Assembly: GCA_963810915.1 (NCBI GenBank) | Contig: CAWEPH010000006.1 | Span: forward strand, 434,001 to 498,000 | DNA: 64,000 nt | DNA from: JAOUEA01 sp963810915 | GTDB lineage: Bacteria; Actinomycetota; UBA4738; HRBIN12 | Reading direction: 5' to 3' | Part shown: positions 37,869-46,138 of the stretch, piece after piece | Layout: each line of letters opens with the position of its first letter | Numbering within the stretch: the stretch's first letter is position 1 | Notes under the pieces: generated by a model | The model's database searches: none | Seen by the model: the letters and a program-made list of their open reading frames with translations, nothing else | What the model was told of the DNA's origin: nothing | Position numbers and translations under genes: made by a program

Positions 37869-38293
37869 CGTTCGTCCTCAGCGACATCGACCACATCGGG
37901 ATCGCCGTGCGGGACCTCGATGGCGCGATCGCGCGCTACCGAACGACGTTGGGCATCGAGCCCATGCACCGCGAGCGGATGCTGGACCAAGGGGTCGAGG
38001 AGGTGCTCTTCGCGACGGGCACCTCGTTCATCCAGCTGCTCGGCGCGCTCGGTCCCGATACGCCTGTCGGCCGGTTCCTCGAGGCGCGCGGCCCGGGGAT
38101 CCATCATCTCGCGTATCGCGTGGACGACATCGAGGGCGCGCTCGAGCACCTGCGCGCCACCGGCGTCCGCCTCATCGACGAGCACGGCCGCCCCGGTTCG
38201 CGCGGAACCACGATCGCGTTCATCCACCCGACGTCGATGGACGGGGTGCTGACGGAGCTGGTCCAGGTGGAGGGCGCTACGGGAGGTCGGTGA
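37865..38293 (+). CDS. mce: Methylmalonyl-CoA epimerase
   Basis: The 142-residue vicinal-oxygen-chelate protein converts (2S)- to (2R)-methylmalonyl-CoA. It starts LSDIDHIGIAVRDLDGAIAR (first metal His), has IQLLGALGPDTPVGRFLEAR, a second His in GPGIHHLAYRVDDIEGALEH and the terminal Glu in VLTELVQVEG, with the catalytic Glu in the usual place near EVLF. Length is normal (about 140). It overlaps the XRE gene by four bases and converges with ccr, overlapping it by 17 bases. It links propionyl/ethylmalonyl-CoA products to methylmalonyl-CoA mutase, which is not in this window. Confidence 0.9.
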   Translation: MTFVLSDIDHIGIAVRDLDGAIARYRTTLGIEPMHRERMLDQGVEEVLFATGTSFIQLLGALGPDTPVGRFLEARGPGIHHLAYRVDDIEGALEHLRATGVRLIDEHGRPGSRGTTIAFIHPTSMDGVLTELVQVEGATGGR

Positions 38294-39518
38294 GGCCCTC
38301 CTCGGGGGCGTTCACCAAGACGCTGACGTTGCCCTCGGGGAGCCCTCCCTCGCCCATCAGGTGATGGACGTGCCCCGTCTCCCCGTAGGGGTAGACCGAA
38401 CCGAGCGTGGTCGTGATCTTGCCCTGGATCACCAGCCTGTTGAAGGCTTCCGCCTGTTCGTCGTTGAAGAGGTGGGAGCCCTGGTACCGCTTCTGCATGT
38501 ACCAGAGGTAGCGAACGTCCACCATCGTGTCGTAGCCGCTCGTGCCGGCACAGATCACGACCATGCCGCCCCGATCGGCGACGAAGATCGATGTCGGGAT
38601 CGTGTCCTGGCCCGGGTGCTCGAAGACGATCCGCGGGCTCACCTTCTCGCCCAGCACGTCCCAGATGGCCTTGCCGAAGTCCTTCGCACCGGCGAACCAG
38701 TCCCTCCACTCGGCGCTGTCCCATGCGGGCGGCACGCCCCAATGCGTGTAGTCCTTCCGGTCGATGTAGCCCACGGCACCCAGGGACTCGGCGTACTCGC
38801 CCTTCTCCTTCGAGCCGACGACCGCGACCGCCCGGCCGCCGGCGTTGGCCACCAGCTGGATCGCGAGCGAACCGAGCCCTCCCGATCCACCCCAGACCAA
38901 GACCACGTCGCCCGGCTCGACCGTGTGGGGCGGCCAGCCGAACAGCATGCGGTAGGCGGTCGAGCCGGTGAGGGTGGGGGCGGCCGCCTCCTCCCACGTG
39001 AGGAAGTCGGCTTTGGGCAAGCACTGGTGTGACTGCACCTTCGTGAACTGCGCGAAGGATCCCCAGCACGTGTCGTATCCCCAAACGCGGAAGCTGGCGG
39101 CGAGACCGGGATCCTTGCCGGCGCGGACCCACGGGTCGTCCTCGTCCCACTGACCGGCGTGCACGACCACGCGCTCGCCGACCTGCACGTTCGTGACGGC
39201 GTCGCCTACCGCGTACACGATCCCCGAGGCATCCGAACCCACGATGTGGAAGTCGGTCGGCTCTCCCCAACGCGCCTGGGTCTTCGTGACGTCGACGGGG
39301 ACACCCCTCGCCGCCCAGACGTTGTTGAAGTTCACCCCCGCCGCCATGACCATCACGAGCGCGTCGAGAGGACCGAGGGCGGGGACGTCGATGACCTCGT
39401 CCCGGATGGCGGATGCGGGATCGCCGTAGCGGTCGGGGCGCACCAACTGCGCGTGCATCTGCGCCGGCACCTCCCCGACGGGGGGAAGTTCGCCGAGCTC
39501 GTACAGATCCTTGCCCAT
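38277..39518 (-). CDS. ccr: Crotonyl-CoA carboxylase/reductase (Ccr)
   Basis: The 413-residue medium-chain dehydrogenase reductively carboxylates crotonyl-CoA to ethylmalonyl-CoA with NADPH. It carries AAGVNFNNVWAARG, HIVGSDASGIVYAVGD, WGYDTCWGSFAQFTK, VWGGSGGLGSLAIQLVANAG (NADPH site), AKDFGKAIWDVLGE and FEHPGQDTIPTSIFVADRGG, all typical of Ccr and absent from ordinary enoyl reductases. The position usually Phe/Tyr-Glu in the CO2 pocket reads Tyr148-Asp149. ATG 39518 is preferred to an upstream codon because of a GAGGG ribosome-binding site and family N-terminus. It is the key enzyme of the ethylmalonyl-CoA pathway. Confidence 0.9.
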   Translation of the reverse strand: MGKDLYELGELPPVGEVPAQMHAQLVRPDRYGDPASAIRDEVIDVPALGPLDALVMVMAAGVNFNNVWAARGVPVDVTKTQARWGEPTDFHIVGSDASGIVYAVGDAVTNVQVGERVVVHAGQWDEDDPWVRAGKDPGLAASFRVWGYDTCWGSFAQFTKVQSHQCLPKADFLTWEEAAAPTLTGSTAYRMLFGWPPHTVEPGDVVLVWGGSGGLGSLAIQLVANAGGRAVAVVGSKEKGEYAESLGAVGYIDRKDYTHWGVPPAWDSAEWRDWFAGAKDFGKAIWDVLGEKVSPRIVFEHPGQDTIPTSIFVADRGGMVVICAGTSGYDTMVDVRYLWYMQKRYQGSHLFNDEQAEAFNRLVIQGKITTTLGSVYPYGETGHVHHLMGEGGLPEGNVSVLVNAPEEGLTDLP

Positions 39519-39651
39519 CGTTCTCACCCTCTTCGCGACGGTCCGACGTGACGGGGCGCACCCTAACAAGCGTTCCGGGTGCGCGGCGAGCGCAAGGGGG
39601 GTGCGGTCTGCGGCTGCCTTCTCGGGGCGCGGAAGAGACCTCAGGTCGCGG

Positions 39652-40599
39652 CTACGCGTCCGGTCGCTCGGGGGCGGCCGGCGGCGGCGGCGGGGATACG
39701 TCGCCGGAGGATCCCATCGCTGCGTCGGCGCCGCCGAAGCCCGCGCCGCTGAACCCGCCGGGCGCGAAAGGCGTCGAACCGCGCCCGCCCCGCCGCGGGC
39801 GGAACGAGGCGTTCATGTCGTCGATGCTGAACGCGCCGGAAGCCTCGCCCGTCGTCGCGTAGCGGTAGAGCGCCGCGTTGAAGACGCCCGTGCACGCCGA
39901 GCCCGCCGCCAAGAGGCCGCCTACCGCGAGGACCAGGAGCGGGATGCCGACCAACGGAGCCGCCGCGGCGATCATGCCTCCGACCATGACGACGGGGATC
40001 GCCACCAAGAAGATCGCCAGGCCGATCGTCGCGTTCCCGATGAACTGCTCGCCCCAACGTTGGCGGAAGATCGATCCCGACCGCTTGATGGCCGCCCCGA
40101 CGCCCACCTCCTCGTACAGAAGGACCGGCACCACGAAGAAGGTGAGCACGGTCCAGGCGATCCCGATGAGCCCGATCAAGATCCGGCCGATCAGGCCGGC
40201 GCGCTCCTGGAGGGCGCGCAGGAGCATGCCGACGGTGGCCGTGATCAGGGCCCACACGAAGATCGGACCCAGGTGCTGTCGCGCGAGCGCGAGGCCATCC
40301 TTGATCGAGGCGTCCTCGCCCTTGAGGCGCTTCATCGCGGTGCCGATCACCGCGGCGTTGAAGAAGATCGTTACGAACGACAGGAGCACGTACATCACGA
40401 ACCCGAGCACGTAGATCGCCGGCTTGACCGGCTCACCGTCTTGAGGCAGGCCGATGCCCACCATTCCCAGCCCGAAGACCGCCATCACCACCAGGGAACA
40501 GACGAACGAGACGATCGGGAGCACGAGCAGTTCGCCGTCTCCGCGCACCACGGTCCAACTGGCCTTCGCCAGCCGGAATCCTCTCGAGATCGATCCCAT
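39652..40599 (-). CDS. DUF6159-like multi-helix membrane protein
   Basis: The 315-residue protein has about six hydrophobic segments between residues 25 and 265 and a cytosolic Pro/Gly/Ala-rich tail ending SPPPPPAAPERPDA. The conserved-looking entry GSISRGFRLAKASWTVVRGD and VPVLLYEEVGVGAAIKRSGS with FRQRWGEQFIG are typical of a family of uncharacterised prokaryotic membrane proteins (DUF6159, related to glycerophosphoryl diesterase membrane domains). ATG 40599 follows AGGAGG at good spacing; the longer upstream frame is rejected. No function can be assigned. It is divergent from the PLD-family gene. Confidence 0.75.
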   Translation of the reverse strand: MGSISRGFRLAKASWTVVRGDGELLVLPIVSFVCSLVVMAVFGLGMVGIGLPQDGEPVKPAIYVLGFVMYVLLSFVTIFFNAAVIGTAMKRLKGEDASIKDGLALARQHLGPIFVWALITATVGMLLRALQERAGLIGRILIGLIGIAWTVLTFFVVPVLLYEEVGVGAAIKRSGSIFRQRWGEQFIGNATIGLAIFLVAIPVVMVGGMIAAAAPLVGIPLLVLAVGGLLAAGSACTGVFNAALYRYATTGEASGAFSIDDMNASFRPRRGGRGSTPFAPGGFSGAGFGGADAAMGSSGDVSPPPPPAAPERPDA

Positions 40600-40746
40600 C
40601 GGCTTCCTCCTGTCGCGACCGTGCTCCATCCATTCGACACCGGCGCTACCTGAGATGCCAGTCACCGGCGTTGTCGACATCGACGGGCCTTCCCACACTG
40701 TCGGCATGCATCGCCCCGGAGCTGAACCCTAGAGAGGCGGTTGAAG

Positions 40747-41799
40747 ATGCCTCCGTTCGATGTCACGTTCCTTCAAGACGGCGCCCAGAGCGCCGAGCGG
40801 GTCGTCGACGTGATCGGCGGCTTCATCGTATCTGCGCAAGATAGCCTGGACGTCGCGATCTACGACTTCGACGCGCGCTCCGGGACGAGCGCCCGTCTCG
40901 CCGACGCCCTGGAAGCGTCGCTCGCCCGCGGGGTGACCGTCCGGGTGATCTTCAACGTCGATCGCAGCGAGGCGCCTTCGGCGCCGCGGCCGATGGTCGC
41001 GGACCCCCTCACGATCGATGGACTCGAGGTCCCGACGCGCGGCGTGCACGACCGCGGGGCGCTGATGCACCACAAGTACGTGGTCGCCGACGGCGCCCGC
41101 GTGCTCACGGGCTCCACGAACTGGACCGACGACGCGTTCACGCGCGAGGAGAACGTGATCGTGACGGTCGACGACCGCTCCGTGGCCGCGGCGTACACGG
41201 CGAACTTCGCCGAGCTCTGGCGGCGGGACCGGCTCGAAGGGAGCGGTGCCCGGGGGCACGAGGCGCGGCTGGCGCATGGGATCTCCGTGACGCCATGGTT
41301 CCTGCCGAAGCCCCCGTCCGTCGCCCACCTCGCGGCCGAGCGGATCGGGGCGGCGCGCAGGCGGTTGCGGATCTGCTCGCCCGTCGTGACGTCCGGCACG
41401 GTGCTCGGGACCCTCGCCGAGTTCGCCGGGCGTGACGCCTTCGACGTGGACGGAGCCTATGACGCCACGCAGATGGACGAGGTGCTCGCGCAGTGGGCCG
41501 ACGTCCCTTGGAACCGTTGGAAGATCGAGGCCTGGCGCACGATCGCCCCCCGGCTTTCGGGCAAGCGTTCCACGCCCTATCGCCCGGGCTCCATCCACGA
41601 CTACCTGCACGCGAAGTTCGTCGTGGCCGACGACGAGGTGGTGATGGGTAGCTACAACTTCTCCCGGGGCGGCGAGGAGAACGCGGAGAACGTGTTGCAC
41701 CTGGTGAACGAAGAGGTCGCCGTGCGCTTCGCGGCCTTCGCGGACGTGGTCGCGGCCCGGTACCGATCCCCGACGCTCCCGCCGCCGCCGCCTCCCTAG
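40747..41799 (+). CDS. Phospholipase D-like (PLD) family protein
   Basis: The 350-residue protein has two HKD motifs: MHHKYVVADGARVLTGSTNW and LHAKFVVADDEVVMGSYNFS. Both have the H-x-K-x4-D and downstream Gly-Ser/Asn residues, so the paired active site is complete. There is no membrane helix, as expected for a PLD-type nuclease or phospholipase rather than cardiolipin synthase. ATG 40747 follows AGAGGCGG. The last residues are proline only. Its TAG overlaps the stop of the convergent Cas4-like nuclease gene in CTAG, and neighbouring DNA-processing genes make a nuclease role possible but unproven. Confidence 0.82.
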   Translation: MPPFDVTFLQDGAQSAERVVDVIGGFIVSAQDSLDVAIYDFDARSGTSARLADALEASLARGVTVRVIFNVDRSEAPSAPRPMVADPLTIDGLEVPTRGVHDRGALMHHKYVVADGARVLTGSTNWTDDAFTREENVIVTVDDRSVAAAYTANFAELWRRDRLEGSGARGHEARLAHGISVTPWFLPKPPSVAHLAAERIGAARRRLRICSPVVTSGTVLGTLAEFAGRDAFDVDGAYDATQMDEVLAQWADVPWNRWKIEAWRTIAPRLSGKRSTPYRPGSIHDYLHAKFVVADDEVVMGSYNFSRGGEENAENVLHLVNEEVAVRFAAFADVVAARYRSPTLPPPPPP

Positions 41800-42725
41800 G
41801 CCGGCACAGCTGACGGCAGCTCCGCCGCCGGGCAGATCGACGCGCGCGGGCACCAACCGCAATAGACACCGGGAGCGAGGACGGCTTCCCGGCCGTTGGC
41901 GAGGGCGCTCGCGCTGCGTGCGGCGGCGATCACACGGTCTGCCGCATGGTCCAGCGCACCCTCGGTGACGTCCTCCGCCTGCCAGGCGCCGCTCTCCAGG
42001 AACAGCGAGGCGACCCGGTAAGGCGGGACGCCGAACCTCAGCGTCATGACGAGGGCGTAGAAGCGCATGTCCTCGGCGAACTCGGGGTAGGCGCTCCCCG
42101 TCTTCAGGTCGATGGCGAGGCGCGTGGCGCGCATGGGGTCCAATCCGTCCGGCCTCCCCAGGACGAGGTCGATCTGCCCCGACAGCACGAGGTCCCCCCC
42201 GAGCAGCTCGGCCTTCACCCGCAGCTCGCTCACGGGCACGAGCTCCCGGCGGAGCTCCTTGAGCGGCGGGAAGGACCCCTGGAAGAGGGTGACGCGCCGC
42301 ACGACCTCCATCAGGACGTCGTCCTGCTCGGGCGCGCTCAGGCCACCCCAGTACTCCTGGAACCGCTCCTCACGTTCGAGCATCCGCCCGACCGCCACCT
42401 CCGCGACGGTGTGCGCGTCCAGCGGGTCTCGGCTTCCCACCTCGACCTCGATGGCCTTGTGCAGCAGTACGCCGGAGGCACTCTTCACGGAGTGCTCGAA
42501 CGGCGGCGCCTCCCCCGAGATGGTGGCGTGGAACTTCCCTTCGCAGCGCACGTGGTCGTTCAGCTTCTCCTTCCCGAGCCAGAGCTGATCCCGGAGCTCG
42601 AGCCCGCGCACGGCCTCCTCGATGCGGTCGCGCAGCCGCTGAGGGAGATCGGACGGGAACGAGGGGCGCGCCTGGGTGCCGATGAGCTGGTCCAGCGTGC
42701 GGCGTTGCGGGTCGGTGAGCTCCAT
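41796..42725 (-). CDS. PD-(D/E)XK nuclease-domain protein with Cas4/AddB-like cysteines
   Basis: The 309-residue protein has the nuclease core LVLSGQIDLVLGRPDG (Asp) and RLAIDLKTGSAYPEF (Asp-x-Lys), followed by EDMRFYALVM in the position of the QxxxY helix. It has one Cys early (C61 in VRCEGKF) and three near the end (C289, C292, C298 in YCGWCPRASICP), the one-plus-three arrangement that binds 4Fe-4S in Cas4, AddB and RecB-family nucleases. No helicase, CRISPR or Cas genes are nearby, so it is stand-alone. ATG 42725 is used. It is divergent from an ArsR-type regulator across 27 bases. Confidence 0.82.
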   Translation of the reverse strand: MELTDPQRRTLDQLIGTQARPSFPSDLPQRLRDRIEEAVRGLELRDQLWLGKEKLNDHVRCEGKFHATISGEAPPFEHSVKSASGVLLHKAIEVEVGSRDPLDAHTVAEVAVGRMLEREERFQEYWGGLSAPEQDDVLMEVVRRVTLFQGSFPPLKELRRELVPVSELRVKAELLGGDLVLSGQIDLVLGRPDGLDPMRATRLAIDLKTGSAYPEFAEDMRFYALVMTLRFGVPPYRVASLFLESGAWQAEDVTEGALDHAADRVIAAARSASALANGREAVLAPGVYCGWCPRASICPAAELPSAVPA

Positions 42726-42752
42726 CCGACCATGGTAGGGATAGGAACCGAC

Positions 42753-43304
42753 ATGACCGAGCACCCCGACGACATCCTGCGCGCGTTGGCCGATCCGGAG
42801 CGGCTCTCGATCGCCGGGGCCCTGGCCCGCTCAGACGCCTCCTCCACCGACCTCTCGGCCCTGCTCAGCATGCCGGTGACGCGCGTGCGCAAGCACCTGA
42901 ACCGCCTGTCCTCGGCAGGCGTCGCGCGGCTGAACGCGGACCGGCGCACGTACCGGCTCGACGCCGAGACCCTGCGCCGGGCCGCCGAGCAGGTGGGACC
43001 ACCCCGCGACGTGGGGATGGCTCTCGGCGCCGCGAACGACGATGAGGAAGCCGTCCTGCGCAGCTTCTTCCGCGACGGCAGGCTCACCGAGATCCCGATG
43101 AAGGCCGCCAAGCGCCGGATCGTGCTGGAGCGGATCGCGCTGGAGTTCGAGCCCGGTGTCCACTACGAGGAGCGGGAGGTGAACGCGATCGTAGGGCGGT
43201 TCTTCAACGACTACGCCGCGATCCGCCGCTACCTGGTGGACGAGCGGCTCCTCGATCGCGACCACGGCGTGTACTGGCGGAGCGGAGGTCGCGTGGAGGT
43301 CTGA
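42753..43304 (+). CDS. ArsR-like winged-helix regulator with DUF2087 domain
   Basis: The 183-residue protein has an N-terminal helix-turn-helix (DILRALADPERLSIAGALAR, LSMPVTRVRKHLNRLSSAGV) of the ArsR/helix-turn-helix type, and a C-terminal DUF2087 domain (about 100-180: FFRDGRLTEIPMKAAKRRIV, YEEREVNAIVGRFFNDYAAI, RRYLVDERLLDRDHGVYWR). The combination is a common, uncharacterised actinobacterial regulator. ATG 42753 is chosen; an in-frame ATG at 42732 would add seven residues. It shares a 27-base start-to-start gap with the divergent nuclease gene, so it may control it. Confidence 0.85.
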   Translation: MTEHPDDILRALADPERLSIAGALARSDASSTDLSALLSMPVTRVRKHLNRLSSAGVARLNADRRTYRLDAETLRRAAEQVGPPRDVGMALGAANDDEEAVLRSFFRDGRLTEIPMKAAKRRIVLERIALEFEPGVHYEEREVNAIVGRFFNDYAAIRRYLVDERLLDRDHGVYWRSGGRVEV

Positions 43305-43456
43305 TCCGATCCGCGCCGGGTTGAGCGGTTATCCTTCAAGGGAACCGAGAGTCGACGGACGTCGGCGCGGATGCTAGGTTCCTCCTCGCCGGGTTCCCCG
43401 GCACCTTCCCGAAGCTTCCCACGTGTAGCGACGCGTGCTCCGAACCAGGACGCGAG

Positions 43457-43933
43457 ATGGATACGACCGACAGGAACATCGCGATGACCGGCGCCGTTAC
43501 CCTGGCGTTGACCCTCGTGCTGACCCTGTGCGGCGCTTCCCCCGTTTCGGCCCGTACGGAGGCCACGACGACCCCGACAGGGCCGTGCGCGTTGACGCGA
43601 GGCGTGGCCGAGCCGGTCCAGGGGTTCTCGAAGCGGCTGATCCGTTGCGCGGCGTCACATTGGGTGGTCCCTGGGGGGGCGGCGAAGGCCATCTGCATCG
43701 CGGGCCGGGAGAGCGGTCTCGTGCCGACGGCCACGTCGGCCGGTGGTGCGTACCTCGGGCTGTACCAGCACAGCGCCCGATACTGGCCCATCCGGTACCG
43801 CACCTGGGCGAACGCCGGCTGGCACCTGCGGAGCACCGCCCTCAGCGGTAGGACCAACGCCATCGTGACGCTCCGCATGGTCCATGCGGCCGGCGGCTGG
43901 GCGTCGGCGGGCTGGCCGGTCCGCGGCTGCTGA
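43457..43933 (+). CDS. Exported lysozyme-like / transglycosylase-domain protein
   Basis: The 158-residue precursor has a signal peptide (about 1-33, ALTLVLTLCGASPVSA) and a small lysozyme-like domain. AKAICIAGRESGLVPTATSA carries the Glu that would be catalytic, with GAYLGLYQHSARYWPIRY the G/S-Q motif of lytic transglycosylases. The domain is shorter than typical Slt proteins (about 120 residues) and contains several Cys that could form disulfides. It probably cuts or binds peptidoglycan outside the cell. It precedes the carboxylase beta gene by 35 bases but an operon link is doubtful. Confidence 0.7.
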   Translation: MDTTDRNIAMTGAVTLALTLVLTLCGASPVSARTEATTTPTGPCALTRGVAEPVQGFSKRLIRCAASHWVVPGGAAKAICIAGRESGLVPTATSAGGAYLGLYQHSARYWPIRYRTWANAGWHLRSTALSGRTNAIVTLRMVHAAGGWASAGWPVRGC

Positions 43934-43968
43934 GGCCGCCTCGCACCCCGAGGATTAGACTCCCCGCC

Positions 43969-45561
43969 ATGGCCACCACCGACAGAGACGTCCCGTCCGC
44001 AGATCCCGCGATCACCGTCGAGGCGCGCATCGAGGAGCTGCGCAAGCGGAAGAAAGGGGCCCTGACGCCGGGCGGACGAGATGCCTCCAAGAAGCAGCAC
44101 GACCGTGGCAAGCTCACGGCTCGCGAGCGACTCGAGATCCTGATGGACAAGGGCTCCTTCGTGGAGACTGATCCGTTCGCGATCCACCGGGCGCACGACT
44201 TCGGGATGGAGAAGAAGCATCCGCCGGGCGACGGCGTGATCACGGGCTACGGTACCGTGGACGGGCGCAAGGTGTTCGTCTCGAGCCAGGACTTCACCGT
44301 CTTCGGCGGCTCGATGGGCGAGGTCATGGCCCAGAAGGTGTGCAAGGTGATGGACCTCGCCATGAGCACCGGCGCGCCGTTCATCTCGATCAACGACTCC
44401 GGCGGCGCGAGGATCCAGGAGGGTGCGGCGAGCCTCGCAGGCTACGGCTACATCTTCGAGCGCAACGTGCGCGCCTCCGGTGTGATCCCGCAGATCAGCG
44501 TGATCATGGGCCCTTGCGCCGGCGGCGCCGTCTACTCCCCCGCCATCACCGACTTCACGTTCATGGTGAAGGAGACCTCCCACATGTTCATCACCGGACC
44601 CGACGTGATCAAGACGGTGACCGGCGAGGAGGTCACCATGGAGGAGCTCGGGGGCGCCATGACGCACGCCGGAAAGTCGGGCGTGGCCGCGTTCGTCGGC
44701 GAGGACGATGAGGACGTGCTCCAGCAGGTGCGCTACCTGATGAGCTTCCTCCCGTCCAATAACCTGGAGGACCCGCCCGCCTACGCGTCCACGGACGATC
44801 CCGCGCGCCTCGACGACGGCCTGACCCACATCGTGCCCGATCGTCCCCAAGAGCCCTACGACATGCACGAGGTGATCCGCCGCGTGGTCGACGACGGTGA
44901 TTTCCTCGAGAGCTTCAAGTTCTGGGCGATGAACATCGTGACCGGATTCGCGCGCCTTGACGGTCGCACGATCGGCATCGTCGCGAACCAGCCCAAGGTG
45001 ATCGCCGGCACGCTCGACATCGACGCCAGCGAGAAGGCCTCGCGCTTCGTGCGCTTCTGCGACGCCTTCAACATCCCCATCCTCACGTTCGTCGACGTGC
45101 CCGGGTTCCTGCCCGGCACCACGCAGGAGTACAACGGGATCATCCGGCACGGCGCCAAACTGCTCTACGCCTACGCGGAGGCCACCGTCCCGCGCATGAC
45201 CGTGATCACGCGCAAGGCCTACGGCGGCGCCTACCTGGTGATGAACTCCAAGCATCTGCGCGCCGACGTCGCGTTCGCATGGCCGACGGCGGAGATCGCC
45301 GTGATGGGCGCCGAAGGGGCGGTGAACGTGGTCTTCCGCAGGGAGATGGAGAAGGCCGCCGATCCCGCGGCGAAGAAGGCGGAACTCATCAAGGAGTACC
45401 GCGACAAGTTCTCCACCCCGTATGCCGCGGCCGAGCGGGGCTTCATCGACGACGTGATCGAGCCGGCGGAGACCCGGCGGCGGCTGATCCAATCGCTCCG
45501 GATGCTCTCCACGAAACGCGAGTCCGTGCCGGCCCGCAAGCACGGCAACATCCCGCTGTGA
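43969..45561 (+). CDS. pccB: Acyl-CoA carboxylase carboxyltransferase beta subunit (PccB-type)
   Basis: The 530-residue subunit transfers CO2 from carboxybiotin to acetyl- or propionyl-CoA. The N half has GKLTARERLEILMDKGSFVE, SSQDFTVFGGSMGEVMAQKV and SINDSGGARIQEGAASLAGY (acyl-CoA oxyanion loop). The C half has TFVDVPGFLPGTTQEYNGII and RKAYGGAYLVMNSKHLRAD. An Asp/Ile at the position that separates propionyl from acetyl preference cannot be scored by eye. Its partner is the biotin-bearing alpha subunit at 62362, and BirA (61567) charges that partner. A small epsilon-like gene follows 13 bases later. Confidence 0.93.
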   Translation: MATTDRDVPSADPAITVEARIEELRKRKKGALTPGGRDASKKQHDRGKLTARERLEILMDKGSFVETDPFAIHRAHDFGMEKKHPPGDGVITGYGTVDGRKVFVSSQDFTVFGGSMGEVMAQKVCKVMDLAMSTGAPFISINDSGGARIQEGAASLAGYGYIFERNVRASGVIPQISVIMGPCAGGAVYSPAITDFTFMVKETSHMFITGPDVIKTVTGEEVTMEELGGAMTHAGKSGVAAFVGEDDEDVLQQVRYLMSFLPSNNLEDPPAYASTDDPARLDDGLTHIVPDRPQEPYDMHEVIRRVVDDGDFLESFKFWAMNIVTGFARLDGRTIGIVANQPKVIAGTLDIDASEKASRFVRFCDAFNIPILTFVDVPGFLPGTTQEYNGIIRHGAKLLYAYAEATVPRMTVITRKAYGGAYLVMNSKHLRADVAFAWPTAEIAVMGAEGAVNVVFRREMEKAADPAAKKAELIKEYRDKFSTPYAAAERGFIDDVIEPAETRRRLIQSLRMLSTKRESVPARKHGNIPL

Positions 45562-45574
45562 CGGAAGGGGCACG

Positions 45575-45835
45575 ATGACCGACGGCGAACCGAGGCTGGA
45601 GCTCCCCGAAGGCCTGACCCCCGAGGAGGAGCGCGCCATCCTCATGGCGCTCGAACGCTACTTCCTGCAGGAGAGCCCCAAGCCGATGCCCTGGGTGCTT
45701 CAGGGGCGGATCGACGTCACGGGGCTCGGTGCCCTACAGGTGCGTCGCTACGCCCACGAGCCGTGGCACGGACAGCAGGTCCACCACTCGCGCAAAGGCG
45801 TCGCGCCGGTGAACGGCCGCAGCGACGTCCGATAG
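45575..45835 (+). CDS. Possible acyl-CoA carboxylase epsilon-like small protein
   Basis: The 86-residue protein begins MTDGEPRLELPEGLTPEEER with a helix ERAILMALERYFLQ and then PWVLQGRIDVTGLGALQVRR and a C-terminal Arg/His-rich tail. The place right after PccB, helix-then-short-strand layout and PW-L motif resemble actinobacterial carboxylase epsilon subunits (PccE/AccE), but the match is weak. Those subunits stabilise the alpha-beta complex. It starts with GGAAGGGGC 13 bases after pccB and is followed ten bases later by a cupin gene, so all could be one transcript. Confidence 0.55.
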   Translation: MTDGEPRLELPEGLTPEEERAILMALERYFLQESPKPMPWVLQGRIDVTGLGALQVRRYAHEPWHGQQVHHSRKGVAPVNGRSDVR

Positions 45836-45844
45836 GCGGGGGCC

Positions 45845-46138
45845 GTGCCCGTCGTCCGCACCCCCGGGGATGCCACGCGCGATGACGCCCTCGCCGCCTT
45901 GCGCGCGGAAGGCTGCTCCGCGCCGCGGCCCTGGGGCAACGCGCCCGGGGACCGGTACGGCGCGCATGCCCACGACTACGACAAGGTGCTCTACTGCCTG
46001 CAGGGTTCGATCACGTTCCACACCGACGGCGGCGACATGACGCTCACGGCAGGCGACCGGCTGGACATCCCGGCCGGGACCACGCACGCGGCCACGGTCG
46101 GGCCCGCCGGCTGCGCCTGCGTGGAGGCCACGGCGTGA
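45845..46138 (+). CDS. Small cupin-domain protein
   Basis: The 97-residue protein is a single cupin. GAHAHDYDKVLYCLQGSITF is the first metal-binding motif (two His and a Glu-position Asp/Lys), and GDRLDIPAGTTHAATVG is the second, with the terminal His. Cupins of this size bind a metal and act as isomerases, sensors or dioxygenases; the substrate is unknown. Translation starts at GTG 45845. Its stop overlaps the next glycosyltransferase start as GTGA, so it is co-translated with it. Confidence 0.8.
   Translation: MPVVRTPGDATRDDALAALRAEGCSAPRPWGNAPGDRYGAHAHDYDKVLYCLQGSITFHTDGGDMTLTAGDRLDIPAGTTHAATVGPAGCACVEATA

Noticed and set aside
43305..43456. tRNA or riboswitch ahead of the lysozyme-like gene
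   Set aside because: No cloverleaf, GTTCRA arm or conserved riboswitch core could be found; nothing else of note is seen in this gap.
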